Shown: piece by piece, positions 35,228 to 43,890 of the stretch | Layout: the number at the start of each line of letters is the position of its first letter | Position numbering within the stretch: the stretch's first letter is position 1 | Program-made: the position numbers and the translations under genes | Origin: CAVVST01 sp963750995 | GTDB lineage: Bacteria; Acidobacteriota; Vicinamibacteria; Vicinamibacterales; UBA2999 | Direction of reading: 5' to 3' | DNA length: 64,000 bases | Assembly: GCA_963750995.1 (NCBI GenBank) | Contig: CAVVST010000001.1 | Span: 248,001 to 312,000 of the forward strand | Notes under the pieces: generated by a model | What the model was told of the DNA's origin: nothing | The model's database searches: none | The model's input: the letters and a program-made list of their open reading frames with translations, nothing else

Positions 35228-35632
35228 TCACTGGAGGCTGAGGGAGGCCCAGACGGTCCCGATGGTGATCCCCGCGGCCTCGGAGACGGTGAGCCGGAGC
35301 CGATCGCCCTCCTCGAAGGCCTGCGCTTCCTGAATCGGCACGACTAGCGTGCCCGTCTCGCGGGTGACAACGATCAACTGCGACCATTTGGCTCCCCGGG
35401 ACCCGCGCCATTCCAGGAGCACGGAGGTGCCGGCACCCACCACGGTGATGATGGCGGAGAAGGCGCGCGGGCCGCTGCGGATGTTCGTCACTTCAGCGAG
35501 GACCGTGCCGCCTGGCGGGTTCGTGACGGGCCCGCGCGACTGAATCACGCCCCGGGGCAAAGCGCCGATCTGCGCGTCCGCGGTGGCGGCACAGCACACG
35601 ACGATGAGAGCGGCGATCTGTAGCTTCTTCAT
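35228..35632 (-). CDS. Exported small beta-rich protein of unknown function
   Basis: ATG 35632 (AAAGGA 9-10 nt upstream) starts MKKLQIAALIVVCCAATADA, a clean signal peptide; the longer frame is not credible. The 114-residue mature part alternates strands (GTVLAEVTNIRSGPRAFSAI, VLLEWRGSRGAKWSQLIVVT, GDRLRLTVSEAAGITIG). Family not recognised. Confidence 0.65.
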   Translation of the reverse strand: MKKLQIAALIVVCCAATADAQIGALPRGVIQSRGPVTNPPGGTVLAEVTNIRSGPRAFSAIITVVGAGTSVLLEWRGSRGAKWSQLIVVTRETGTLVVPIQEAQAFEEGDRLRLTVSEAAGITIGTVWASLSLQ

Positions 35633-35700
35633 GGATACGTGTCCTTTCAGGTGTCTCCCACGGCACTTACAAGTAGCCTGGCTCATCCTCCGACCGCCAT

Positions 35701-36117
35701 CTATGCCGATACGGTACGCACCATGAGCGACGACATAGCGCGGCCACGAGTTTTCGTGGTGGAGAATGTTTTCGGGTTTCTTAGGGATGAACCCCATGCA
35801 TATTCGTGGGTCGTCGATGGCTTCGAGCGCGAGCCGCAGAAACGCGGATGGATAAGCGGCCTTCCTTCAGGTCTAGGCGTTTCGGCTGTGTAGCTCCTCC
35901 CTAAGGTGCGTGCGGCGTTCTCGTCGCGGTGCATGGGGTTCATCCTCGAGAAGTCCGAAAAACCGTGGCCGTGGCCAACGGCACCGGCCGATGGGTCCGG
36001 TGTGACTGTAAAGATGAAGCGGCAATCCAAGCACACGTAAACGGCGATGTTGCCCTTACCAGGATTTTTAACCGTGTGCTGACTATGACACTTTGGACAC
36101 GTGGGAGTCTGCGACAC
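35701..36117 (-). CDS. Zinc-ribbon protein running into dispersed repeats
   Basis: ATG 36117 begins a zinc ribbon, C-P-K-C (residues 7-10) and C-L-D-C about 22 residues later (AVYVCLDCRFIFTVTPDP), as in the N-terminus of IS1-type InsA or other nucleic-acid-binding ribbons. After about residue 50 the frame passes through dispersed-repeat copy D and then copy C, encoding low-complexity sequence. The natural protein may have ended earlier, with repeat insertion replacing its C-terminus. Confidence 0.45.
   Translation of the reverse strand: MSQTPTCPKCHSQHTVKNPGKGNIAVYVCLDCRFIFTVTPDPSAGAVGHGHGFSDFSRMNPMHRDENAARTLGRSYTAETPRPEGRPLIHPRFCGSRSKPSTTHEYAWGSSLRNPKTFSTTKTRGRAMSSLMVRTVSA
35751..35800 (+). 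repeat. Dispersed ~60-bp repeat, copy C
   Basis: TTTTCGTGGTGGAGAATGTT, TTCGGGTTTCTTAGGGATGA, ACCCCATGCA. With copy D it forms an inverted pair around 120 bp. Confidence 0.7.
35921..35979 (-). repeat. Dispersed ~60-bp repeat, copy D (inverted)
   Basis: Read on the minus strand: TTTTTCGGACTTCTCGAGGA then TGAACCCCATGCACCGCGAC. Opposite orientation to copy C 120 bp away. Confidence 0.7.
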
Positions 36118-36843
36118 GATTGCAGACTTTGCATTTCACATTCCTATTTAATGGCGTTCTGCGTCCGAAGTCTGACCCTAGAACACTTCATTGCGCTCTC
36201 CTGACATCGTTCCACCGCTCACTTTGATGCCGACGGGGTGCTTGCTGAGCAATCGATTGTCCCCGTTGCGGAGCCAGCGCTTCAGACAAGACCGACCCTG
36301 GAGTGATGGCGGCCAGTGTGAGGTCCCCATCGCGCTCCACGCATGCCCCGAATGCACGGTTGTCCGCCCATTTGCGCTGGGGTCACGAGTGATGCGCGTC
36401 GGCTGTGCATGCCGACCGGCTCCTGTGGTTGACAGCCTTGCTGTCGGCGAACCTCGTTCTTTGACCAAACGGTCATTCAGCGCGATGACCATGATCGGGT
36501 CGCCGGCGCTATTCGTCGTCGTTGTGGTTGCCCGGGAGCCCCGTCACGGTGAATGGTGTGATGCTGTTGGTGAAGTCCGCGTTGACGATCAGATAGAAGT
36601 TCCGCGCCCGCGCAACTGTCGATGGCTCGCGCAATGAGGGATGGGTGCGGCGCTCGACCGCCCTGCCCCGATCCGCCCTGCCATTGAGCCGCACGAACGT
36701 CAGCCCCGTCGGCTGGACCACCACCAGGTCGCCCCGTCGATGAGAAGCCCGTCGTCGTCCAGGAGCGGTTCGACGGCGATCTGATGAATCGTGCGTCCAT
36801 AGGGCGCATCTTCGTCGAGATCGATTCGGAACAGATAGCCGGT
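36118..36843. other. Stretch without an intact gene
   Basis: Only debris: in two minus-strand frames about 36510-36840 reads as pieces of one protein (EPLLDDDGLLIDG, then VVVQPTGLTFVRLNG and ARNFYLIVNADFTNSITPFT), interrupted by frame changes. I cannot name the family. Confidence 0.4.
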
Positions 36844-36987
36844 TTCTCGGCGGTCAGTCTTGATCCAATCGCCGTTGCGACGCGGAATCAGCGCCGGCGC
36901 GATGACCTCGCAACTCACGCCTCGTGCAGCCAGAAACCGCTGTAGCGCGAGTCCACAGGGTCCCCCTTCGTAACAAACTACAGCAAG
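36844..36987 (-). pseudogene. IS110-family transposase fragment
   Basis: The minus-strand frame reads LAVVCYEGGPCGLALQRFLA, ARGVSCEVIAPALIP and then G-D-W-I-K-T-D-R-R-E, which is the DEDD-domain segment CYEAGPCGyaLyr...CxVIAPsLiP...GDRvKTDRRDA of IS110 transposases. No other part of the transposase and no ends are found. Confidence 0.65.
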
Positions 36988-37384
36988 CCCTCTTTCTCCA
37001 TTTCGGCATTCTGATCGCTGCCGGAGACGTACGAAAGGATTCGCCACTCGTCCTCTGCCTTCTCGAGCAGGTACGAGATCTCGAATTCGATGATGCGGTC
37101 GCCAGTCTTCTCGAATCGAGCACCCCATGTCACTGTCGCCAAGGTGTGGAGTGGACTCAATGTTACGTCGTGAATCGACATCGCCGTGAGATCGCGCATG
37201 CCATGCTGGCGATTGAAGTTGGCGACCTGCCGGAGCCATTCGACGAATCGGACGTCGTTCGTAAAAGCCTGACTTCCCTTTGGTCGCCGACGATGAACGT
37301 CGGTGCATAGAGGCCTGCCAGCGCCTCCGGTTGAGGTCCGAGCGAGAGTTCCGCGTAACGGCTGAAGAACCTATCCAAGGACAC
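36978..37384 (-). pseudogene. NTF2-like (DUF4440/SnoaL-type) protein, one frameshift
   Basis: ATG 37384: MSLDRFFSRYAELSLGPQPE, ALAGLYAPTFIVGD. Near 37265 the frame changes to AFTNDVRFVEWLRQVANFNR and then MRDLTAMSIHDVTLSPLHTL, TWGARFEKTG, FEISYLLEKAEDEWRILSYV, ending at 36978. The order of helix and cone-shaped sheet blocks fits a small NTF2-fold protein of about 135 residues with one missing or extra base. Confidence 0.6.
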
Positions 37385-37454
37385 GTCGGGATCCAGGAAT
37401 CGAATTAGCGTTTCTTAGGGGTTTCCCAATCAGCACATAAAACCGGGCGGGTGA

Positions 37455-37691
37455 CTACGAGCGACGCCGGCGACGGGGCAGAGGTGGTGGCGGTGCCGTG
37501 CGGTAGAAGTCGGACGCATCATTGTCGGTCTTGCCACCCACTGCTGTGCCGCATTCGGCACAGACGTAGTCGTATTTGTTGCCGCTCGGCAGAACGAGCA
37601 GGAGCTTCCCCCGCGTCGGCGTCGCGCGGCGGCACCTCGGGCAGAAGAGACTGGTCGCCTCGAACTCCGCGAAGCTGTCGGGCCGGCCCAT
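37455..37691 (-). CDS. Small zinc-ribbon protein
   Basis: 78 residues from ATG 37691 (a TTG at 37700 is in frame). Two Cys pairs, C-P-R-C and C-A-E-C, 26 residues apart (TSLFCPRCRRATPTRGKLLL, VCAECGTAV), form a zinc ribbon; the tail is Pro/Arg-rich (PPPPLPRRRRRS). This suggests nucleic-acid or protein binding; function unknown. Confidence 0.6.
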   Translation of the reverse strand: MGRPDSFAEFEATSLFCPRCRRATPTRGKLLLVLPSGNKYDYVCAECGTAVGGKTDNDASDFYRTAPPPPLPRRRRRS

Positions 37692-38019
37692 GACTTCCAA
37701 TTCTAAACCCGCGCGATACGTGGACCCAATCCTTCAGCCGAGCGAGCGATGTGCCGAACGGCGACGCGAGTTCGAGTGCCGTAAGGCGGAATGCGCCGCT
37801 TTCAATGCGGCGCAGGCCTAGTACCACGCAACGTGTTCGGAGCCATGAAGGCCCTACCCCGGAAGGAGGCCAAGGCTGCCAGAAACGCTCGGCGTAGCCA
37901 AAAACGGAGGATTAGGCATTTGTCGCGGTGCATGGGGTTCATCCGTAGGAAACCCGAAAAACCTTCTCCACGAAACTGACATTAGAAACAAACTGCTCGA
38001 GCGCGCAAGGAGTGGTCGC
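37692..38019. other. Intergenic stretch with dispersed-repeat copy E
   Basis: No gene supported; copy E occupies 37921-37980 and the kinase ribosome-binding site (AAGGAG) is near 38007. Confidence 0.5.
37921..37980 (-). repeat. Dispersed ~60-bp repeat, copy E (inverted)
   Basis: Minus strand: TTTCGTGGAGAAGGTTTTTC, GGGTTTCCTACGGATGAACC, CCATGCACCGCGACA. Closest to copy F. Confidence 0.7.
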
Positions 38020-40456
38020 ATGCCTTATACTGTCGGCACTGCCAACAACTGCACGTGCCTTCTTGCAAGCCGTATGAGTAATCCCAGGGTGGATGATCGG
38101 GCCGATGCTCGGCCGGGCGCACCGAGCGCACCCGCGGACCCCCAATCGAGGTTCGACCTGGTGGAGCGGATCAAATCAGGAGATCGCGAGGGGCTCGATC
38201 GGCCGGCCATCACGGGGCAGGCGGATCCGGCATCGTCTCTTAGAAACTGGGCCCACCTGACGCTGGTCGAGCGGCTCGGAACAGGCACATTCGGGGAGGT
38301 GTATCGGGCGTGGGATCCCCTTCTCGAACGCGAAGTGGCGTTGAAGCTCCTGCTCTGCGACGATCCAGGCTGGAATGCGTCCCGCATTCTTCACGAAGGC
38401 CGGCTGATGGCGCGGGTCCATCATCCCAACGTCATCACGGTACACGGTGTGGCTGCAGAAGGGGCGCGCGTTGGCCTGTGGCTGGAATTGATTCGGGGAG
38501 TGACGCTCGAACAAGCGCTCCTGAAGCAGGGGCGTTTTAGTGCGCGAGAAGCGGCCCTCATCGGGATCGATCTATGCCGCGCGCTGGCCGCGATTCACGC
38601 CGCAGGGCTCATTCATCGCGACGTCACGTCGCAGAACGTCATGCGCGAGGACGGTGGACGGATTGTCCTTATGGATCTCGGAACGGGCCGTGCGATCGAT
38701 GCCGGCGATCGTCTGGCGTGGCAGGACGTGGCCGGCACGCCGCTCTACCTCGCGCCTGAAATCTTCCACGGGTCGCCCGCCAGCGTGCGGAGCGATATCT
38801 ACAGCCTCGGTGTCCTCTTGTACCACCTCGTAACCGGATCGCATCCCGTTCGAGCGACAACGGTCGAAGAGCTCCAGGGGGGGCACGCTCAGTCGAAGGC
38901 CGTGCGACTGCGAGACGCCAGAGCTGATCTGCCGACTGTGTTCGTGCAGGTCATCGAGCGAGCCATTGCGAGCGATCCCGATCGACGGCACGGCAGCGCG
39001 GGTGCTCTCGAGGCCGATTTGGTGCAGGCACTGGGAGGTCGAGGATGTGCTGCCGACGTCGATTGCCGTCCTGCCTTTCGTGAACCTGAGTTCCGACGGC
39101 GAGAACGAGTACTTCAGCGACGGGCTCACGGAGGAGCTCATCAATGCGCTTTCCCAGCTGGAGGACCTGCGCGTCGTGTCTCGAACGTCGGTGTTCGAGT
39201 TCAAAGGAAAGGCGCTGAACATCCGGACCGTCGGTGAGCGGTTGGGCGTCTCGACGGTGCTGGAAGGAAGCGTGCGGAAGTCCGGCGATCGCGTGCGCAT
39301 CAGCGTCCAACTGGTGAAGGTGAGCGACGGCTGTCAATTGTGGGCCACCCGCTTCGATCGCAAGATGACCGATATCTTCGAGATCCAGGACGAGATCGCC
39401 CACACGATCGCGGCCAAGCTTCAGATCACCTTGACGGACCGGGGCGGCGCGCCGCTTGTGAAGCGCTACACGAGGGATCTGGAGGCGTATCACCTGTATC
39501 TCAAGGGACGCTTCCACTGGAACAGGCGCAGCAGTGAAGGATTCGAGAAGGCACGCGAGTATTTCGAGGCAGCGCTGGCGAGAGACGCGCGGTATGCGCC
39601 GGCGTATGCCGGCCTCGCTGACTACCACATCTCGGTCGCGTCGTGGGGGCTTGCGCCGCCAGACGTCGCATGGCCAAACGCAAGAGCCGCCGCGATGAAG
39701 GCGCTCGATGTCGATCCGTCACTGGCGGACGCGCACGTGTCGTTAGCGGCCTTCAGGACGTACTACGAGCGGAATTGGGCGGAAGGAGAACGGGAATTCC
39801 GGCGCGCGCGCCAGCTCAATCCCGGCGACACGAACGCCCGGGTGCAGTATGCGACGTACTTGACGCATCTGGGACGGTTGGATGAAGCACGCTCAGAGAC
39901 CGAAGAGGCGCTTCTGATCGATCCTCTCTCAGCGACTGTAAACACGTGCGCCGCAGGCGTGGCGTACTACTCCCGACAGTACGACCGTGCCATCGACATG
40001 TGTCGCAAGGCCCTCGAGCTCGCCCCGAACGATATCGAGCTGTTTTGTGTCCTGGCGCTCAGCTATGAGGGGAAGGGGAGCCTCGCTGAAGCCATCGAAG
40101 CGTTTGAGGCCGCGCGAACGCTTTCTGGTAATTACTCCATCGTTCTGGCGTCGCTAGCCGCAACCTACGTCAAAGCCGGTAACAGGGAGAAGGCGCGCGA
40201 ACTCGTCGACCAGATGCGCGAGATCTCGAGGGACGGCTACGTGCCGCCGATAGCCTGGGCTTGGATTCACATCGCCTTCGACGAGCCGGATCTGGCTTTC
40301 GACTGGCTCGAGAAGGCGGCCGATGCTCACGATGTCTTGCTTTGTTTTCTCGCAATCGGCCCCATCTATGAACCCTTGCGATGGCACTCCCGCTTCCCGA
40401 CGCTGCTTCAGACGATCGGCCTGCTCTCTCTCGAGGGCGACGGGGTCACATTGTAA
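38020..40456 (+). pseudogene. Ser/Thr protein kinase - TolB-like - TPR protein, one frameshift
   Basis: ATG 38020 with AAGGAG 7 nt upstream. The kinase domain (LVERLGTGTFGEVYRAWDPL, VALKLL, IHRDVTSQNVM, LMDLGTGRA, AGTPLYLAPEIF, SDIYSLGVLLYHLVTG) runs to about residue 345. Near 39040 the frame changes, and the next block SIAVLPFVNLSSDGENEYFS, DGLTEELINALSQLEDLRVV (TolB-like) with seven or so TPR helices continues to 40456. In this family the parts form one chain. The catalytic loop reads HRDVTS instead of HRDxK, and DFG is DLG. No transmembrane segment is evident between kinase and TolB-like parts. Confidence 0.75.
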
Positions 40457-40946
40457 GCGGCGCCCTTGCCCGGTATTTGCGAGACATCCGCGGGCTGACG
40501 AAGTAGTAATCGGTGAAGAACCGACTCCGAGCGTCAAGCTTGCGACACCGCCGGCGGGCGCGCTCGGAAGCGAGCCGTCGCGATGCCCTTTGCTCGTCGC
40601 GTGCGCCGTGCCGAACGCGCGTGCGCTGGAGATGAAGCGCCCGCACTCAATACTGACCAGCAGCGGTGGCCACGGGCATTTCCTAGGTCACGACATTTCG
40701 TAAGTCTTGTACGTCTGCACCGGCTTGACCAGCCAACCGGCTTCCCGGAGTTGGGACGCTAACCCACAGGGCACAGGCCACTTCGTTACCGTTCACCACT
40801 CTCGACATGAAGGCTCGCTCTTGGCGTAGCAATTGCCATCAACTGCGGGTGTCAGCGCTTCGAACGCGGCCAGCATGCGTGCGTGGTCGGCGCACATTGC
40901 GAAGAAGGCTCATCGGATCATTCCAGACGGAGAGGAGTTTGCCGTT
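40457..40946. other. Intergenic stretch, no gene seen
   Basis: No recognisable coding sequence; it ends with GGAGAGGAG upstream of the small gene at 40947. Confidence 0.5.
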
Positions 40947-41168
40947 ATGGAGATGACAGTGCAGGGAGTACCGCCCGGGACGAATCGCAGGCTGCTCGAG
41001 GAGGCGGGCCTTATCCCCGAAGAGTATCGCTTCTCCTCCGCTGCAGACGAGGCTGCCCTGGACACTCTCACAAATGACGAGGTGATGTATCTAATCTTTG
41101 TGGCGAACAAGCTGGGTAAGGATTTCCGGGAGAGGAACGTGAACGTGCCGCACGGCATCATGTTCTGA
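40947..41168 (+). CDS. Small protein resembling aroma-sacti-type precursors, paired with a diiron oxidase
   Basis: 73 residues from ATG 40947, chosen because GAGGAG lies 9 nt upstream; earlier in-frame starts at 40875 and 40833 lack one. The middle (LLEEAGLIPEEYRFSSAADE, AALDTLTNDEVMYLIFVANK, LGKDF) follows the pattern of short helical aroma-sacti-cluster domains (L-x-x-A-G-L...ALdxLt-x-E-V-x-x-L-I...K-L). The tail ends NVNVPHGIMF. It stops 17 bp before the haem-oxygenase-like enzyme, so the two are an operon; the small protein may be substrate, partner or unrelated. Weak assignment. Confidence 0.5.
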   Translation: MEMTVQGVPPGTNRRLLEEAGLIPEEYRFSSAADEAALDTLTNDEVMYLIFVANKLGKDFRERNVNVPHGIMF

Positions 41169-41185
41169 CGCGGCAAGGATTACTG

Positions 41186-41872
41186 ATGGTCGTAGTCAGC
41201 CCGAGTCGGGCGTTGCGGGCGAAAATCAGCCTGGTCAGTGCTCCACTCCACACCGCCGCGCTCGCCTTCTGGAATCATCCACGATTCGCGCAGATCTACG
41301 CACAGTATCTGTTTCACAATCATGCGGTTGTCCGCGCCAGCGTGCCGTTGATGAAAGCCGCTCTCGATCGTGCGCTGACTTTCTCGAATAGCGATCCCGT
41401 GGCCGGTCGCCTGGCCGACTATCTGTCGCAACACATTCCAGAGGAGACGAATCACGACGACTGGCTGCTCGATGACCTCGCCGTTCTGGGGATCGATCGC
41501 ACGGAACTTTTGAAGCGAATTCCGCCGCCCGCCGTGGCGACGCTGGTGGGTTCACAGTATTACTGGATCTTCCACTTTCACCCGGTGGCGCTGCTCGGGT
41601 ACATCGCGGTGCTCGAGGGGACCCCTCCTGACATTGAGCACGTCAAAAGTGTGGCGACGAGGTCAGGCGTCCCAATCGAGGCGTTCAGCACGATGCTGAA
41701 ACACTCCCGCCTCGATCCCTATCACCGCGATGACTTAGACCGGACACTCGACAGCTTGCCGTTGACTCTGGGGCATTCCGCGCTTCTGGGGGTCAGCGCG
41801 TTCCACACCGTACAGTGGCTCAGTCGCGTCATCGAAGATGCGATCCGACAACCAGAACTTCCAGTCGTCTGA
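41186..41872 (+). CDS. Haem-oxygenase-like diiron oxidase (HDO, iron-containing redox enzyme family)
   Basis: 228 residues, ATG 41186 with AAGGA 6 nt upstream. An all-helical TENA/haem-oxygenase-like fold; candidate iron ligands are in IPEETNHDDWLLDDL (E-x3-H-D) and LDPYHRDDLDRTLD (H-x2-D-L). Members such as UndA, BesC and SznF oxidise fatty acids, chlorolysine or guanidines in biosynthesis. LVGSQYYWIFHFHPVALLGY is a typical central block. It follows a 73-residue protein gene by 17 bp. Substrate unknown. Confidence 0.75.
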   Translation: MVVVSPSRALRAKISLVSAPLHTAALAFWNHPRFAQIYAQYLFHNHAVVRASVPLMKAALDRALTFSNSDPVAGRLADYLSQHIPEETNHDDWLLDDLAVLGIDRTELLKRIPPPAVATLVGSQYYWIFHFHPVALLGYIAVLEGTPPDIEHVKSVATRSGVPIEAFSTMLKHSRLDPYHRDDLDRTLDSLPLTLGHSALLGVSAFHTVQWLSRVIEDAIRQPELPVV

Positions 41873-41947
41873 GGATATTTGATGACGAGGCGTCGGGGTC
41901 GGCGGAACCCTGTCACGCCTCCTAAGGTGCCCATTAGTTAGATCGAT

Positions 41948-42237
41948 CTACTTCTGTCCTTTCGCCTTCGCCCACCGCTTCTTCTGCGCCTCTGAAATCC
42001 GTTTCCGCGCCGCCGCTGACATCTTCCGCTTTCGTGCACCCTTGCGCTTTGCGAGAGTGCTACCAGCTGGGCGTCCTCGGCGGGAAAGAAGTCTCGGGCA
42101 TGAGCAGGGATGCGCCTCCTGCCAGAGAACGTATGACCGCACTGAGTTGATTGACGAGCTTCTTGCGGCGTGAGTCGAGTTCAGACAATTCAGCGACAAG
42201 TGTATCTAGCGAGAACGTCCGTTTCCGTTTGGCCATC
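41948..42237 (-). pseudogene. AT-hook, lysine-rich DNA-binding-like small protein, one frameshift
   Basis: ATG 42237 has a strong GGAGGG site 5 nt upstream. Residues 1-50 form a coiled helix (MAKRKRTFSLDTLVAELSEL, DSRRKKLVNQLSAVIRSLAG). Near 42081-42092 the frame moves by one base, and the continuation RRGRPAGSTLAKRKGARKRK, MSAAARKRISEAQKKRWAKA ends at 41948. R-G-R-P is an AT-hook core and the tail is a common nucleoid-protein type in this group. With one base corrected it is about 96 residues. Confidence 0.65.
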
Positions 42238-42703
42238 TAACCCTCCGAAGAAAACATCTATTAGCCTACACGCAGGTTGCCAAAGCAACATTGATTAGTA
42301 TCAAGGTAGCAACATTGCTCAGTATCAAAGTGATCTGGATCGGATAGTTCTCACGGGCGATATAGACGACCAGGGCGGTCTGTCTGAATTCTGTCCTATA
42401 TATCTCAAGTAGCCTATGGGCTGTTACTCAATCAGTATTGTGTGCGAGTCCGGCGCATCAACCAGGGCGCGGTAGGTACGATCGAGCAGTTTTCGTGGAG
42501 AAGGTGTTTCGGGTTTTCTTGGGGATGAACCCCATGCACCGCGACAACACGGGTCGGCCATCTCCGTCCAAGTCCTTGAGCATCCCGTGCAATGCTACTC
42601 GACTGTGACAGGATCGGTTCCGGCAGCAGGTGGCTGATCACATGAGGGACACTGCAGTAGCGGCAGCACCGAAGGGCCACCGCGTGTATCGTGCGAGCGG
42701 GTG
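42238..42703. other. Intergenic stretch with dispersed-repeat copy F
   Basis: A direct repeat GCAACATTG(A/C)T(T/C)AGTATCAA occurs twice (about 42286-42321). Copy F lies at 42487-42552. No gene. Confidence 0.5.
42487..42552 (+). repeat. Dispersed ~60-bp repeat, copy F
   Basis: AGTTTTCGTGGAGAAGGTGT, TTCGGGTTTTCTTGGGGATG, AACCCCATGCACCGCGACAA. Near-complete match to copy E in opposite orientation. Confidence 0.75.
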
Positions 42704-43018
42704 CTAGTCGCGGGCGGGCGAGTTGGCGCGAACCGCAATCTTTGAGGAATAGCTACCGCCCCACCACACGTCGCAGGTTTCACAACGTGGGCACCACCGC
42801 TCTGTGATGCGGACGTGCAGCACCACCTGGTGACGGGTTTCGAGGGGGCTACTGCACGCACGGCAGTGGGTAGTTGTTGATTGCAGCAATGCGCTTATTG
42901 AGGACATGCTGGACCTTATAGGCAAGAACCACGCCCGGTGCAGACGCGCGGAATGCCTTGTGATTGTGGTCGTCGGGAGTCGGTTCTCCGACCGAGATGA
43001 CGAAGCGGCGGCACATGG
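42692..43018 (-). repeat. Duplicated segment, copy 1
   Basis: Similar along its length to 47146-47470 in the same orientation: it includes the downstream block GCGGGTGCTAGTCGCGG, the zinc-ribbon gene, and an upstream block with CGGTTCTCCGAC and ATGACGAAGCGGCGGCAC. Confidence 0.7.
42704..42907 (-). CDS. Small zinc-ribbon protein, copy 1
   Basis: 67 residues from ATG 42907. It has C-R-A-C near the N-terminus and C-P-R-C-E-T-C 22 residues later: CRACSSPLETRHQVVLHVRI then RWCPRCETCDVWWGG. The copy at 47153-47359 shares most residues, so the frame is under selection. Metal binding is expected; role unknown. It sits in a roughly 325-bp segment duplicated at 47.1 kb. Confidence 0.65.
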   Translation of the reverse strand: MSSISALLQSTTTHCRACSSPLETRHQVVLHVRITERWCPRCETCDVWWGGSYSSKIAVRANSPARD

Positions 43019-43329
43019 CGCGTGGGCGCACCCGGTGTGGTTAAGACAACGCACGGCACCCCGGCCCTGCGCAGTCGTCGTGGGGCGAAGAAGCCTGATA
43101 ATGGTCATCGAGGACCCGAACCCTACCGGGGTTTCGCTTATCAGTGTGGGTCACGTTCGGGATGCTCAGGATATCGTGCGACCGCATCATCGACCCCGTC
43201 AGCCGGACGAGGCTTTGCGTTCGACGCGGCTTATGGTCTCCGCACGACATCACGTTCGACGTGAGGCCCTATGTCGACGCATTGCTCGAACGGATGCTCC
43301 AAGCTCGGGTCAATTCGCTTAATGTCTCG
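42908..43329. other. Upstream part of the duplicated segment and unassigned DNA
   Basis: 42908-43018 belongs to the duplicated segment; the remainder holds no recognisable gene. Confidence 0.4.
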
Positions 43330-43890
43330 CTACACCATCGACCGCTTCGAGGCACCGCGTGGCAGCATTGATCGATCGATAAGTAAATCTGTCCCGAACT
43401 CCTCGCGCAGCATGCGCTCCTCAGGCCCGACACGAAGGGCAAATACTGTCGCGAAAGCGACGAAATATGATGGGCCCGCGATCCAGTTCGGCACGACAAG
43501 GGCTTGGCCGACCGAATACAGAAGAATTCCCGAATACATCGGGTGGCGGACGACGCAGTAGACGCCCTCGGTGAGGAGCCGATGGTCCCGGCGGATTTCC
43601 AGCGTGACCGACCAATTGGAACCAAGATCCGCGTGCGACCGATGAAAGAGCCGGAGGCCGGTCATGAGGCAAGGTATGCCCGCGCCGAGCGCCAACGGGT
43701 GTACGGGATAGTCGGCAGACGTCAGCGCCCCCGTCGTGACCCACACCGCGGGCAGGTAGAATCCCAGTGCGATCAGCGCCAACAGACACCTTTCGAGTCG
43801 TCCCTTGTAGCGCGACGGTGATGCCGCGGCTTCGCTTTCGAGGGCTGATATCGATAGCTCAACTGACGCCGTCTCTTGTTCGGATGACAC
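43330..43890 (-). CDS. Isoprenylcysteine-methyltransferase-like membrane protein
   Basis: 186 residues, GTG 43890. Membrane helices (CLLALIALGFYLPAVWVTTG, LALGAGIPCLMTGLRLFHRS) precede the ICMT/PEMT core: HRLLTEGVYCVVRHPMYSGI, LRVGPEERMLREEFG. The R-H-P-x-Y-x-G and E-E motifs bind S-adenosylmethionine and phospholipid-like substrates. The final 20 residues (DLLIDRSMLPRGASKRSMV) do not fit the family end, so a C-terminal frameshift or replacement is likely. Confidence 0.75.
   Translation of the reverse strand: MSSEQETASVELSISALESEAAASPSRYKGRLERCLLALIALGFYLPAVWVTTGALTSADYPVHPLALGAGIPCLMTGLRLFHRSHADLGSNWSVTLEIRRDHRLLTEGVYCVVRHPMYSGILLYSVGQALVVPNWIAGPSYFVAFATVFALRVGPEERMLREEFGTDLLIDRSMLPRGASKRSMV

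Noticed and set aside
42081..42092. TTTCCCG as a -1 programmed-frameshift site in the AT-hook gene
   Set aside because: The heptamer is in the right phase, but the downstream AT-hook frame requires a +1 shift, so -1 slippage would not produce it.
29606..42552. The ~60-bp repeats as integron attC sites separating cassettes
   Set aside because: The ends do not show RYYYAAC / GTTRRRY core sites, there is no integron integrase in the window, and gene orientations are mixed.
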